Below are positions 8,536-15,037 of a stretch of 21,462 nt of DNA, piece after piece (positions within the stretch are counted from its first letter, which is position 1; each line of letters starts with the position of its first letter). Source of the DNA: an uncultured Collinsella sp. (GTDB lineage: Bacteria; Actinomycetota; Coriobacteriia; Coriobacteriales; Coriobacteriaceae). The stretch spans positions 1 through 21,462 of the forward strand of contig CABUHP010000001.1 of NCBI GenBank assembly GCA_902491415.1, given 5' to 3'. The notes beneath the pieces were generated by a model. The model worked only from the letters and a program-made list of their open reading frames with translations. It searched no databases and was not told the DNA's origin. A program made the position numbers and the translations under genes.

Positions 8536-8979
8536 TTAAGCCTCCAGCTCAATCTTCGTGGGGTTCTGGGCAGCATGCGGATGCTCGGCACCAGCGTAGA
8601 CCTTAAGCTTGGTCATCTGGGCACGGCCGAGGGTGGTCTTGGGCAGCATGCCGCGAACGGCGCGCTCGATGACCTTCTCCGGGTGCTTCTCCATAGCCTG
8701 GCGGAAGCTCTCAGCCTTGAGGCCGCCGTTGTAACCGCTGTGGCGATAATAGGTCTTCGTGTCGGCCTTGTTACCGGTAAGCTGGACCTTATCGGCGTTG
8801 ATGACGACAACGAAGTCGCCGCAGTCGCTGTTGGGCGTGAACTGGGGCTTGTTCTTACCGCGCAGGATCATTGCGATCTGGGTGGCAAGACGGCCCAGGA
8901 CAGCACCATCGGCGTCGACGAGAACCCAGTTGCGCTGGACCTCGCCCTGCTTGGCGTAGTGAGTCGATTTCGAAATCAC
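8536..8979 (-). CDS. rplM: 50S ribosomal protein L13
   Basis: This 147-residue L13 shows the family landmarks [63 protein letters not shown] and the C-terminal [28 protein letters not shown]. It is the first gene of the operon with rpsI. The start is GTG at 8979, set by GGAGGAG 5 nt upstream. The gene has its own promoter about 67 bp before the start and a hairpin in its leader. Confidence 0.98.
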   Translation of the reverse strand: MISKSTHYAKQGEVQRNWVLVDADGAVLGRLATQIAMILRGKNKPQFTPNSDCGDFVVVINADKVQLTGNKADTKTYYRHSGYNGGLKAESFRQAMEKHPEKVIERAVRGMLPKTTLGRAQMTKLKVYAGAEHPHAAQNPTKIELEA

Positions 8980-9004
8980 TTAGACTCCTCCATGTACAGT
9001 ACGT

Positions 9005-9037
9005 GTTGTTACAGAGATTCACGGGGCTCTGCAAGTA
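9005..9037 (-). other. Bulged hairpin in the rplM leader
   Basis: In the short leader between promoter and rplM, GTTA-CTTG-CAGAG pairs with CTCTGTAAC: nine base pairs with a CTTG bulge and a loop of about ten bases. Autoregulatory L13 leaders are known in other bacteria. Whether this hairpin binds L13 is inference. Confidence 0.4.
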
Positions 9038-9045
9038 ACCCGTCC

Positions 9046-9073
9046 ATATTACCCCGCTCGCCGTACGAGTCAA
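9046..9073 (-). promoter_or_regulatory. Sigma-70-type promoter of rplM-rpsI
   Basis: On the minus strand the -35 box TTGACT (9073-9068) and -10 box TAATAT (9051-9046) are 16 nt apart, each one or two bases from consensus. Transcription would start near 9039, giving a leader of about 60 nt. Confidence 0.75.
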
Positions 9074-9173
9074 CAGGTATTTTGGCTCCGACCAGAGTTT
9101 CTGCACATGTCATCCACGAGCCGTGATTTTTCCAACTCTTTAGCTGTTGTCATTTTTTGAGGGTTCGCCGTCG

Positions 9174-10052
9174 CTAGCGCTCAACGAACTCTTGGATTTC
9201 CGCGAGCAAACGCTTTGCCTCCTGGCGACCCTGAATATACAGATCGAGCAGCTTTGCCGAATCGTGCTCGACATGGCCGACCTCGACCGGCTTTTGCGGA
9301 GCGATGACCAGCGCGCGGCCCTCGCGCTCATACTTCCACAGGTGCATGCGCTGGAGGTTATAGCGGTCGTGTCGCGTCTCGATAGCCTCGAGCAGGTAGG
9401 GGTAGTCGGCATAGCGGGCGCGCGCGGCAGGCATAAACTCGTAGGGCTTTTTCTCGTACGAGCGGTCCTGCGTGACAATGACAACCGCGCGCTCAAAGCC
9501 CGCCTCCTCGAGCACATGCTCGATAGGAACCGAATCGGCCACGCCGCCGTCGACGTATTTGTGCCCGTCTATCTCGACCGGCGGTGTCACCAGCGGCAAC
9601 GAGGTCGATGCGCGCACAGCGTCGAGGTCAAGTACGGCGCTTTTGACCGGCAGGTACGCGGCGGTTCCGAACAGCATGTCCGTCGCAACGGCGTACATCT
9701 CGATGGGGCTCGCATCGAACGTCTCATTGTCAAAGGGATCCAGGCGGTCCTGGACATCGTTGAAGATAAAGTCGTAGCCGACGATAGAGCCCGTGGCCGC
9801 AAACGACGCGGCGCCCATGAAGCGGTTGTCGTTACAGAAAGCCAGGTTGATGCGGTTGGCACGGCCGATCTGGTGCGACTTGTAGTTCACGCCATTGAGG
9901 GCGCCGGCCGATACACCGTAGACAGCCGGAATCTCGACGCCAGCCTCCATGAGAACGTCGAGCACGCCCGCAGTAAACTGCCCGCGAAAACTGCCGCCCT
10001 CCAAGACGAGCGCGACCTTGCCGGCGTTCTTTGCCTTATCTTCTGCAGTCAT
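9174..10052 (-). CDS. Patatin-like phospholipase family protein
   Basis: This 292-residue protein has the patatin layout. The oxyanion-hole segment is LVLEGGSFRGQFTAGVL (about 16-31), a one-base-class variant of the usual GGGxxRG with Glu-Gly-Gly. The nucleophile elbow is GVSAG (46-50, Ser48). The catalytic Asp is in YVDGGVADSVP (Asp168). Such proteins are Ser-Asp lipid acyl hydrolases; the substrate is not known here. There is no signal peptide or membrane segment, so the protein is probably cytosolic. The start is ATG with AGGAGG 5 nt upstream. No clear terminator was seen before the rplM promoter that follows. Confidence 0.92.
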   Translation of the reverse strand: MTAEDKAKNAGKVALVLEGGSFRGQFTAGVLDVLMEAGVEIPAVYGVSAGALNGVNYKSHQIGRANRINLAFCNDNRFMGAASFAATGSIVGYDFIFNDVQDRLDPFDNETFDASPIEMYAVATDMLFGTAAYLPVKSAVLDLDAVRASTSLPLVTPPVEIDGHKYVDGGVADSVPIEHVLEEAGFERAVVIVTQDRSYEKKPYEFMPAARARYADYPYLLEAIETRHDRYNLQRMHLWKYEREGRALVIAPQKPVEVGHVEHDSAKLLDLYIQGRQEAKRLLAEIQEFVER

Positions 10053-10125
10053 ATTGACCTCCTGCGATTGCGTTTTGGCCTTCTTCTACCCAGTTTTGGG
10101 ATGGAGGGCGCATGGGTTTTGGAGC

Positions 10126-10145
10126 AGAGTTCGATTCTCCGCGGT
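10126..10145 (+). repeat. ssrA T-arm-like copy A
   Basis: AGAGTTCGATTCTCCGCGGT is identical over 20 bp to the copy at 10335-10354. Its core GAGTTCGATTCTCCGCG equals the T-arm of the tmRNA gene, but runs in the opposite direction to that gene. Confidence 0.7.
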
Positions 10146-10218
10146 TTGGGGTTCCGTTGATGCGGCGCATGGCAGGCTGAGATTCGATAATATCGCATCT
10201 ATATAGGGTTGGGGCTTT

Positions 10219-10230
10219 GCGCGGAGAATC
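10219..10230 (-). repeat. ssrA T-arm-like copy B (partial)
   Basis: GCGCGGAGAATC matches the first 12 bp of the tmRNA 3' segment at 10418-10429 in the same orientation. It faces copies A and C as an inverted repeat. Confidence 0.55.
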
Positions 10231-10334
10231 AGCGTGTTCGCTTCGCGAACCCGCACCGGCTTCGGCCGCCTGCCGGCGTCCTCGCCCGCGGGCTAAAAAC
10301 GCTTACGCGTTTTCTTTACGCCCGCGCCCTGCAT

Positions 10335-10354
10335 AGAGTTCGATTCTCCGCGGT
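10335..10354 (+). repeat. ssrA T-arm-like copy C
   Basis: This is the second exact 20-bp copy of AGAGTTCGATTCTCCGCGGT, 64 bp from the matching segment of tmRNA and inverted relative to it. It may be a remnant of an integration site or part of a palindromic element. Confidence 0.7.
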
Positions 10355-10367
10355 ATCTATAAGTAAT

Positions 10368-10400
10368 AAAAAAGCAGGTAGAGACACTTCTCTACCTGCT
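10368..10400 (-). terminator. Terminator of ssrA
   Basis: On the minus strand AGCAGGTAGAG and CTCTACCTGCT form a perfect 11-bp stem with a 6-nt loop, followed by a run of six T. It lies 10 nt past the CCA end of tmRNA. Confidence 0.93.
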
Positions 10401-10409
10401 TGTTACTTT

Positions 10410-10773
10410 TGGTGGAGGCGCGGAGAATCGAACTCCGGTCCACGAAAGCCCCCTGATTGGCATCTCCAAGCTCAGTCGCTGGTTTAGTCTCGGACACTTT
10501 GCGCGCAGCGACACGCTCGCGGCGTCCTAACCGGTTCGGTCTTAGCCCGCGCCATACCGATTACGTGCGCAGGAGCATTCCCCTAACATGACGTCGCGCC
10601 GGTGTCGGGAAAATCACCGGGTTGACGCGCCGCTATAAACTAAGCAGCGAGAGCCATAGGCTCAAAAGAAGAGTTGTTGTCAATTCAATTTGACGGTACC
10701 CCTGTTTAACGAGGCGAGGAGACCTCGGCTTGCTTCCTCTCTCAGAGCTATCGTGTCGAAACCAGTCGCCCCC
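10410..10773 (-). ncRNA. ssrA: Transfer-messenger RNA
   Basis: This is a 364-nt one-piece tmRNA that rescues stalled ribosomes. The 5' end GGGGGCGACTGGTTTCGACACG and the 3' end CGGAGTTCGATTCTCCGCGCC...CCA pair as a 7-bp acceptor stem with one G-U. The T-arm has the TTCGATT loop and the CCA is encoded. The tag reading frame at 10681-10640 encodes DNNSSFEPMALAA and ends in TAG. The exact resume codon is inferred: an in-frame stop lies two codons before GAC. The ALAA tail is the usual protease signal. A strong terminator follows. The promoter upstream was not identified. Confidence 0.96.
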
Positions 10774-10945
10774 GAATGTCGGGAAGTCTGGATGGCATTG
10801 GGCACGAGCACCCAACACCCGTCGACTTTTCAAGGAACATGCAGGGCGAGCCCCGCTTGTGGAGTGTTATCTTACCACGTTCTGAAAGCGGACAGCTGTT
10901 CTATGCACGAGCTGTGAAGACCCCAATGTGCGCCACACTTCGCAC

Positions 10946-10973
10946 TTTTGTTACCGATCGCGTCACGTATATT
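10946..10973 (+). promoter_or_regulatory. Possible promoter of the helical protein gene
   Basis: TATATT at 10968-10973 is a good -10 box. The best -35 at 16-nt spacing is TTTTGT (10946-10951), which is weak. Confidence 0.35.
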
Positions 10974-11009
10974 TTCGCCAAGCAAAATTGACCCGTCGAA
11001 AGGACCATT

Positions 11010-11444
11010 ATGGATACCAAGCAGCAACTCGTCAATGCCCTCGCAGGCCTGGGCTCAACCATTACCGAAGCTATGGATGTCATCGAGGGCTTTGTCCCCT
11101 GCGGACATCCCGCCCTCACGGTATCGAACGCACTCGTCGCGCTGGACGCTGACGATGATGCAGCTCTCGCCCAGCAGCTTGAGACCGTCGAGGGCTTTAT
11201 CGACCACGTGAGTGAGAACCGCGGCGTGACCGCCTACCACGGCATTGAGGTCGAGCTCGCGGGTCCCAAAGCCGATCTGTTCGCAGCAATCCGCGAGGTA
11301 GGTGCCCTTATGCAGACCGCAGGCGTCAAGAACACCCAGGTCAACGAGTGGGTCTACCGCAGCCTGGCAGCACTCGACAGCTCCGACGAAAAGGCAGCCG
11401 AGCAGCTCGCAGAAAGTCCCGCCATCAAGGCCGAGCTTTTGTAA
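11010..11444 (+). CDS. Hypothetical helical protein
   Basis: I do not recognise this 144-residue protein. It is acidic, rich in Ala, Glu and Leu, and looks all-helical, with no membrane segment or signal peptide. There is one cysteine, in FVPCGHPAL near residue 31. The second half (ADLFAAIREVGALMQTAGVKN..., WVYRSLAALDSSDEKAAEQL) resembles repeated helical hairpins. The ATG at 11010 has AAAGGA about 6 nt upstream. Coding bias and a clean start support a real gene. It is a single-gene unit between tmRNA and a convergent toxin gene, and a hairpin follows its stop. Context gives no function. Confidence 0.75.
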   Translation: MDTKQQLVNALAGLGSTITEAMDVIEGFVPCGHPALTVSNALVALDADDDAALAQQLETVEGFIDHVSENRGVTAYHGIEVELAGPKADLFAAIREVGALMQTAGVKNTQVNEWVYRSLAALDSSDEKAAEQLAESPAIKAELL

Positions 11445-11453
11445 ATAGCAGAC

Positions 11454-11490
11454 GCGGGCCCCTTGGCGCATCGTCGTCCAAGAGGCCCGC
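11454..11490. terminator. Hairpin between convergent genes
   Basis: GCGGGCCCCTTGG pairs with CCAAGAGGCCCGC over 13 positions with one mismatch, around an 11-nt loop. It sits 10 bp past one stop and 13 bp before the other gene's stop. No T-run is present on either side, so it may act as a two-way stop or mRNA end. Confidence 0.5.
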
Positions 11491-11502
11491 AAACAGTTCG
11501 CG

Positions 11503-12018
11503 TCAACCGATAGCCGCGCGGCCACGTTCGGCCAAAGCAAGAATCGGCATCATTTGACGAGGTGTCTTTGCTGCAAGATCGGCATGTTCGAGCAGCTTGC
11601 GATCGTTGGTCACCAAGTAATCAACCTGCGCGCGCTTGCACGCGGCGAGTACCAAGTTGTCCTCGTAATCGCGATGGAGCGTCAGATATTTGTCAGCTAG
11701 CCACAGATCAGATGCATCGGCGCCCACGGCCATAGCGTTTTCGGTCATATTCCGAACAAACGCCAGCGCCGCATCGCCAATCGCGCGGGCAGAAGCCTCG
11801 TCGAGCGCTCCCCCGCTGGCAAGAACGCTACGCTTCAGCTCGTGTTGGACAACGTACAGCACGTCCTTAGCGATATGCACCGGGAAGAACAGCAACGCCC
11901 CCGTCTTCGTCGCCTGCCCAATAAACGCACGCGCGGCAAGCGACTCGGCATGGTCGACGCAAAACGAATCAACCCATACGTTGGCATCCACCATTATTTT
12001 GAGGGAAGCCCCGCTCAC
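11503..12018 (-). CDS. PIN-domain toxin of a type II toxin-antitoxin pair
   Basis: This 171-residue PIN-domain protein has the acidic residues expected to bind metal: IMVDANVWVD (Asp11, Asp17), RDYEDNLVLAACKRAQVD (Glu119, Asp120, Asp133) and LVTND (Asp139). PIN toxins are ribonucleases that cut RNA, often tRNA or mRNA; the target here is unknown. The GTG start overlaps the antitoxin's TGA (GTGA), which points to translational coupling. A Met at residue 9 is an alternative start. Its partner upstream is a ribbon-helix-helix protein, as expected for this class. Confidence 0.82.
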   Translation of the reverse strand: MSGASLKIMVDANVWVDSFCVDHAESLAARAFIGQATKTGALLFFPVHIAKDVLYVVQHELKRSVLASGGALDEASARAIGDAALAFVRNMTENAMAVGADASDLWLADKYLTLHRDYEDNLVLAACKRAQVDYLVTNDRKLLEHADLAAKTPRQMMPILALAERGRAAIG

Positions 12019-12350
12019 AGGATCATCCCCTTTTGGCGATAATGCTCATCCATGGCTTCAGAATAGATTGCGTCCCAACCGCGATCGTCGGATACGGGCG
12101 ACACAGCGATGCCCAAATCTGCATAAAGCCGGTCTGCCGCCGCCCACGACGCGGCAAATGGCGTATCGGGCGCGACGGTCTGCTGCCGGTCGTCGACGGC
12201 CGCAAGCACTTCCTCACACTGCCCGCCACCCTGTGCGACCTTGGCCACGACCTTTTTGATGAGCTCGGGCAGGGACCTGCCCGAAAGCTGTAGCGCTTCC
12301 TCGGCGCGCTCTTTAACCGAGCGATCTACGCGAACATTCACCTGCGCCAT
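12015..12350 (-). CDS. RHH (RelB/DinJ-like) antitoxin
   Basis: The first 40 residues, MAQVNVRVDRSVKERAEEAL then QLSGRSLPELIKKVVAKVA, fit a ribbon-helix-helix DNA-binding domain of the RelB/DinJ type. The rest of the 111-residue protein is the flexible, toxin-binding part. ATG at 12350 is chosen because it gives the complete beta-strand start of the RHH fold; upstream in-frame starts reach into the promoter region. The ribosome binding site is weak, and a GTG at 12371 with AGGGAG upstream is an alternative. The gene ends by overlapping the PIN toxin start. A GCTAGC palindrome at its promoter suggests autorepression. Confidence 0.78.
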   Translation of the reverse strand: MAQVNVRVDRSVKERAEEALQLSGRSLPELIKKVVAKVAQGGGQCEEVLAAVDDRQQTVAPDTPFAASWAAADRLYADLGIAVSPVSDDRGWDAIYSEAMDEHYRQKGMIL

Positions 12351-12389
12351 GCCACTAACAGCACCCACGTCGATCCCGCTCCCTTCAAT

Positions 12390-12437
12390 TGCTAGCCATG
12401 CTAGCACCACTTTATAGAGAAGCTAGCAAATGGTCAA
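12390..12437 (-). promoter_or_regulatory. Promoter and operator of the toxin-antitoxin operon
   Basis: On the minus strand TTGACC (12437-12432) and TATAAA (12416-12411) are spaced by 15 nt. A perfect palindrome TGCTAGC-atg-GCTAGCA covers 12406-12390, across the expected transcription start. A third GCTAGC half-site (12427-12422) lies between the -35 and -10. Three evenly kept half-sites fit RHH antitoxin binding and autorepression. Confidence 0.7.
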
Positions 12438-12440
12438 ATG

Positions 12441-12485
12441 CAAAAGACCTGCACCTGGACGACACCGATGCCGTCTGGGCGCAGG
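12441..12485 (-). terminator. Terminator of the metal ATPase operon
   Basis: On the minus strand CCTGCGCCCAGACGGCA pairs with TGTCGTCCAGGTGCAGG over 17 positions, with two mismatches and two wobbles, around a TCGG loop, then TCTTTT. It lies just upstream of the toxin-antitoxin -35 box and so separates the two operons. Confidence 0.75.
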
Positions 12486-12511
12486 CCAGATAACGTGGGC
12501 GAACACGTCTG

Positions 12512-14587
12512 CTAATGCAGGTAAGCCTTCGCGTTGCTCAGGCTGTAGGCAATCGTCGAGCCGTTATGCAGCAGCGATGACGTCTGCGGGGTAATCGTGC
12601 CGGTAATGCCCAGTGCCAAGAGCGCTGAGTTGGTGAGCATCACCTTAGAGTAGGAGCTCGTCAGACGATCAATGAGGCCCTGGCTCATGCGGCGCAGGCG
12701 CACGATCGCGGCCAGATCCGTATCGGTCAGGATGATATCGGCGACCTCCTTGGCGATGTCGCTTCCGCCACCCATCGCCAAGCCCACGTCGGCCAAACCG
12801 AGCGCCGGCGAATCGTTGACGCCGTCGCCCACCATGGCAACGTGACGCCCCTCGCCCTTAATGCGCTCCACATAGGCGTACTTGTCCTCGGGCAGCAGTT
12901 CGGCCTTAAACTCGTCGACACCTGCCTCGCGAGCAATGCGCTCGGCCGTGCGCTCCGAGTCGCCCGTGAGCATGACCACGTGCTTGACACCCAGCGCATG
13001 TAGGTCGGCGATGGCCTCGCGGACACCAGGCTTGAGCGGATCCTCGATGCCGAGCACGCCGACGACCTTGCCGTCGACCGCCAGATACAGCGGCGACAGC
13101 CCCTGCATCTGGGACTCAATGCGCTCCTTAATGTCGGAATCGAGCTGCGCGCTCTCGTCCTCAAACACAAAGTGTGCCGAGCCGATAATCGCGCGTCGCC
13201 CTTCAATGGACGAAGCAATACCATGCGCCACGATGTACTCGACAGCAGCATGGCGTTCACGATGCTCGAGCCCGCGCTCACGTGCCGCATTGACCACGGC
13301 ACGCGCCACCGGATGCGGGAAATGCTCCTCCAAGCAAGCGGAAAGGCGCAGGACCTCGTCATCGCTCCAGCCATCGGTCGTCAGCACGCAAGCCAGGCGC
13401 GGCTGCGCCTCGGTCAGCGTGCCGGTCTTATCAAACACAATGGTGTCGGCCTTGGCAAACGACTCAAAGTACTTCGCGCCCTTGACCATAACGCCCATCT
13501 TGGCGGCGTCGCTCATGGCGGTCATGACGGCGACCGAACCCGTAAGCTTGAGCGCGCACGAGTAGTCGACCATCAGCGCCGCTGAGGTCTTGATGAGGCT
13601 ACGGGTGGTAAGCGCAACCAGGCCCGCGAGCAGGAAGTTCCACGGGACGATCTTGTTGGCGAGGTCCTCCATGTGCGACTGGCCCTCGGACTTGAGCGAG
13701 TCGGCCGCCTGCACGAGCGAGACGATCGAGCGCAGCTTGGTCTGCGCCGTGTTGGCGCGCACGCGCACCAAGATGCTGCCGTCCTCGACGACAGTTCCAG
13801 CAAACACATCGTCGCCTGCGCTGCGCTCGACGGCAAGCGGCTCGCCGGTCAGGGTCGCCTGGTTAACCATGGCGCTCCCCTGCTCAACCACGCCGTCGAT
13901 GCAGATGGACATGCCGGTGCGAACGGCGACCAAGTCGCCGGGCTCAAGCTCGGTGGCGGCAACGCTCACCTCAGTGTCGCCGACGACCTTTTGCGCCTTG
14001 TCGGGCACATCGAGCAGCGAGTTGATGAGCTCATTTTCGCTCATGGCGCGGGTGTAGTCCTCGAGCAGCTCGCCCACGTTGAGCAGGAACATCGTCTGGC
14101 CCGCGGTATCGACATCACGTTTGACAAACGAAATACCGATGGCCGAAGCGTCGAGCACGGGAACGGTCAGGCGCGGCTGCGAGAGCTCGTGGAGAGCGGC
14201 GCGCAAAAAGGTCATGTAACCGGCCACGACAAACACCGCACGCAGAGGCGTCGGCAAGAACCAGCGACGTGCGTAATGGGCGCCGATAAGTGTGGCAAGA
14301 TCCATGACGAGCTTGTGCTTGCGTGGCTCAAGCTGCATCACGTAACCCGTCTTTGCGTCGGCAATGGCCTGGGCATCGAGCGCGCCCAAAGCGTCGAGCA
14401 CGCCCGCACGATACCGCTCGTCATATTCGAGCGCCATCTGGCCAATACGGCCATAAACGCGCACCTTGTGCACGCCGTCGATATCGCCGCTGAGCTTAAG
14501 AAGTGCATCGAGATCGCTCTCTGGCACAGGACCCGCCAATTGAAGACGGGTCCTGCCGGGGATCTCGCTAATAATCGAGAATCTCAT
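12512..14587 (-). CDS. P1B-type heavy-metal ATPase with variant membrane motif
   Basis: This 691-residue metal pump has the P-type core: TGEP (247-250), phosphorylation site DKTGTLT (386-392), the P1B-specific HP pair in EHFPHPVARA (425-426), TGDS (541-544) and GDGVND (587-592). The metal-site motif in the sixth membrane helix region is DYSCALKLTG (Cys344), not the CPC of copper pumps. The N-terminus SEIPGRTRLQL resembles the HMA_2-type domain and lacks CxxC. This combination is seen in CtpC-like exporters proposed to move Mn, Fe or Zn; the metal is therefore uncertain. The ATG has only a weak AGG upstream, and the gene follows the DUF6110-like gene by 18 nt, so it is likely translated from a shared mRNA. 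Confidence 0.9.
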   Translation of the reverse strand: MRFSIISEIPGRTRLQLAGPVPESDLDALLKLSGDIDGVHKVRVYGRIGQMALEYDERYRAGVLDALGALDAQAIADAKTGYVMQLEPRKHKLVMDLATLIGAHYARRWFLPTPLRAVFVVAGYMTFLRAALHELSQPRLTVPVLDASAIGISFVKRDVDTAGQTMFLLNVGELLEDYTRAMSENELINSLLDVPDKAQKVVGDTEVSVAATELEPGDLVAVRTGMSICIDGVVEQGSAMVNQATLTGEPLAVERSAGDDVFAGTVVEDGSILVRVRANTAQTKLRSIVSLVQAADSLKSEGQSHMEDLANKIVPWNFLLAGLVALTTRSLIKTSAALMVDYSCALKLTGSVAVMTAMSDAAKMGVMVKGAKYFESFAKADTIVFDKTGTLTEAQPRLACVLTTDGWSDDEVLRLSACLEEHFPHPVARAVVNAARERGLEHRERHAAVEYIVAHGIASSIEGRRAIIGSAHFVFEDESAQLDSDIKERIESQMQGLSPLYLAVDGKVVGVLGIEDPLKPGVREAIADLHALGVKHVVMLTGDSERTAERIAREAGVDEFKAELLPEDKYAYVERIKGEGRHVAMVGDGVNDSPALGLADVGLAMGGGSDIAKEVADIILTDTDLAAIVRLRRMSQGLIDRLTSSYSKVMLTNSALLALGITGTITPQTSSLLHNGSTIAYSLSNAKAYLH

Positions 14588-14605
14588 AGTTTGTGCCTGG
14601 AAGCG

Positions 14606-14851
14606 TTACTCGGCTGCCTCGTCAGCAGCGGCCTCGCTCTGGGTGATGTAGACAGCCTCGGCAACCATGTCATCGACAATGGCCTTGGCCTGCTCGACCA
14701 TGTCCTGGTAGCAGTTCTTGACGCGCATACCGCACGCGATGCCCTGCACGCAGGCATTCTTTACCGGAGCGCTGGTGAGCAGCTTGATGCCGGCCGTACC
14801 AAGCAGAAAACCGCCACCAACAAGCAGGGTGTTAAACGTGGACTTCTTCAT
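14606..14851 (-). CDS. Small DUF6110-like protein
   Basis: This 81-residue protein begins MKKSTFNTLLVGGGFLLGTAGIKLLTS, a glycine-rich hydrophobic helix that resembles the N-terminus of DUF6110 proteins. A short charged helix follows, with cysteines in NACVQGIACGMRVKNCYQD and an acidic tail. It is probably membrane-anchored. DUF6110 genes are often found beside P1B ATPases with HMA_2-type N-termini, which fits the gene downstream; its role there is unknown. The ATG at 14851 follows GGGAGAG; a longer frame upstream lacks such a site. The family call is from memory of the motif and has moderate certainty. Confidence 0.75.
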   Translation of the reverse strand: MKKSTFNTLLVGGGFLLGTAGIKLLTSAPVKNACVQGIACGMRVKNCYQDMVEQAKAIVDDMVAEAVYITQSEAAADEAAE

Positions 14852-14934
14852 GATGTCTCTCCCTTTTCCGCAACAACTGCGGCACGGTGCCTTAGCACCC
14901 GAGTAAACAAGTTTGCTCGAGCACACTTTTGGAA

Positions 14935-14966
14935 AATAGTTTAGTTTATCTAACTATTAAGTTCAA
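14935..14966 (-). promoter_or_regulatory. Promoter with DtxR/MntR-like palindrome for the metal ATPase operon
   Basis: On the minus strand TTGAAC (14966-14961) and TAAACT (14943-14938) are 17 nt apart. The spacer is filled by an inverted repeat, AATAGTT/AACTATT (14935-14958), with an inner TTAG-N5-CTAA. This pattern resembles boxes bound by DtxR/MntR metal-dependent repressors. That assignment is inference. Confidence 0.5.
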
Positions 14967-15003
14967 CAATGGTTAACTTTTTGGAAACTATGGGGGTGAA
15001 CTC

Positions 15004-15036
15004 AATATGACAAAGGGACTGCCCCTTTGTCATATT
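15004..15036 (-). repeat. 33-bp perfect hairpin just after the ABC gene stop
   Basis: AATATGACAAAGGG and CCCTTTGTCATATT are perfect 14-bp arms around a 5-nt loop. The element starts 1 nt after the stop codon of the ABC gene. It probably ends that transcript, though only a short TATT follows. The unusually AT-rich perfect stem looks like a dispersed palindromic unit. Confidence 0.65.
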
Positions 15037-15037
15037 C

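Larger units (their letters stand above)
10053..10409. other. Gene-free region with ssrA-derived inverted copies
   Basis: No real gene is present. The region carries two plus-strand copies and one minus-strand copy of a sequence from the 3' end of tmRNA, described separately. Between 10230 and 10320 there is a chain of short palindromes, such as TTCGCTTCGCGAA and AAAACGCTTACGCGTTTT. The tmRNA terminator is at its right end. The patatin gene's promoter must also lie here but was not identified. Confidence 0.55.

Noticed and set aside
10209..10487. An open frame on the plus strand ending in WWRRGESNSGP-like sequence
   Set aside because: This is the antisense translation of the tmRNA 3' end and of the upstream repeats, a well-known false gene signature.
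12351..12410. A longer antitoxin starting at 12410
   Set aside because: That start lies at or before the expected transcription start and within the operator region; the RHH fold begins at 12350.
14852..14926. A 25-residue N-terminal extension of the DUF6110-like protein
   Set aside because: It has no ribosome binding site, and the ATG at 14851 with GGGAGAG gives the expected MKKS start.
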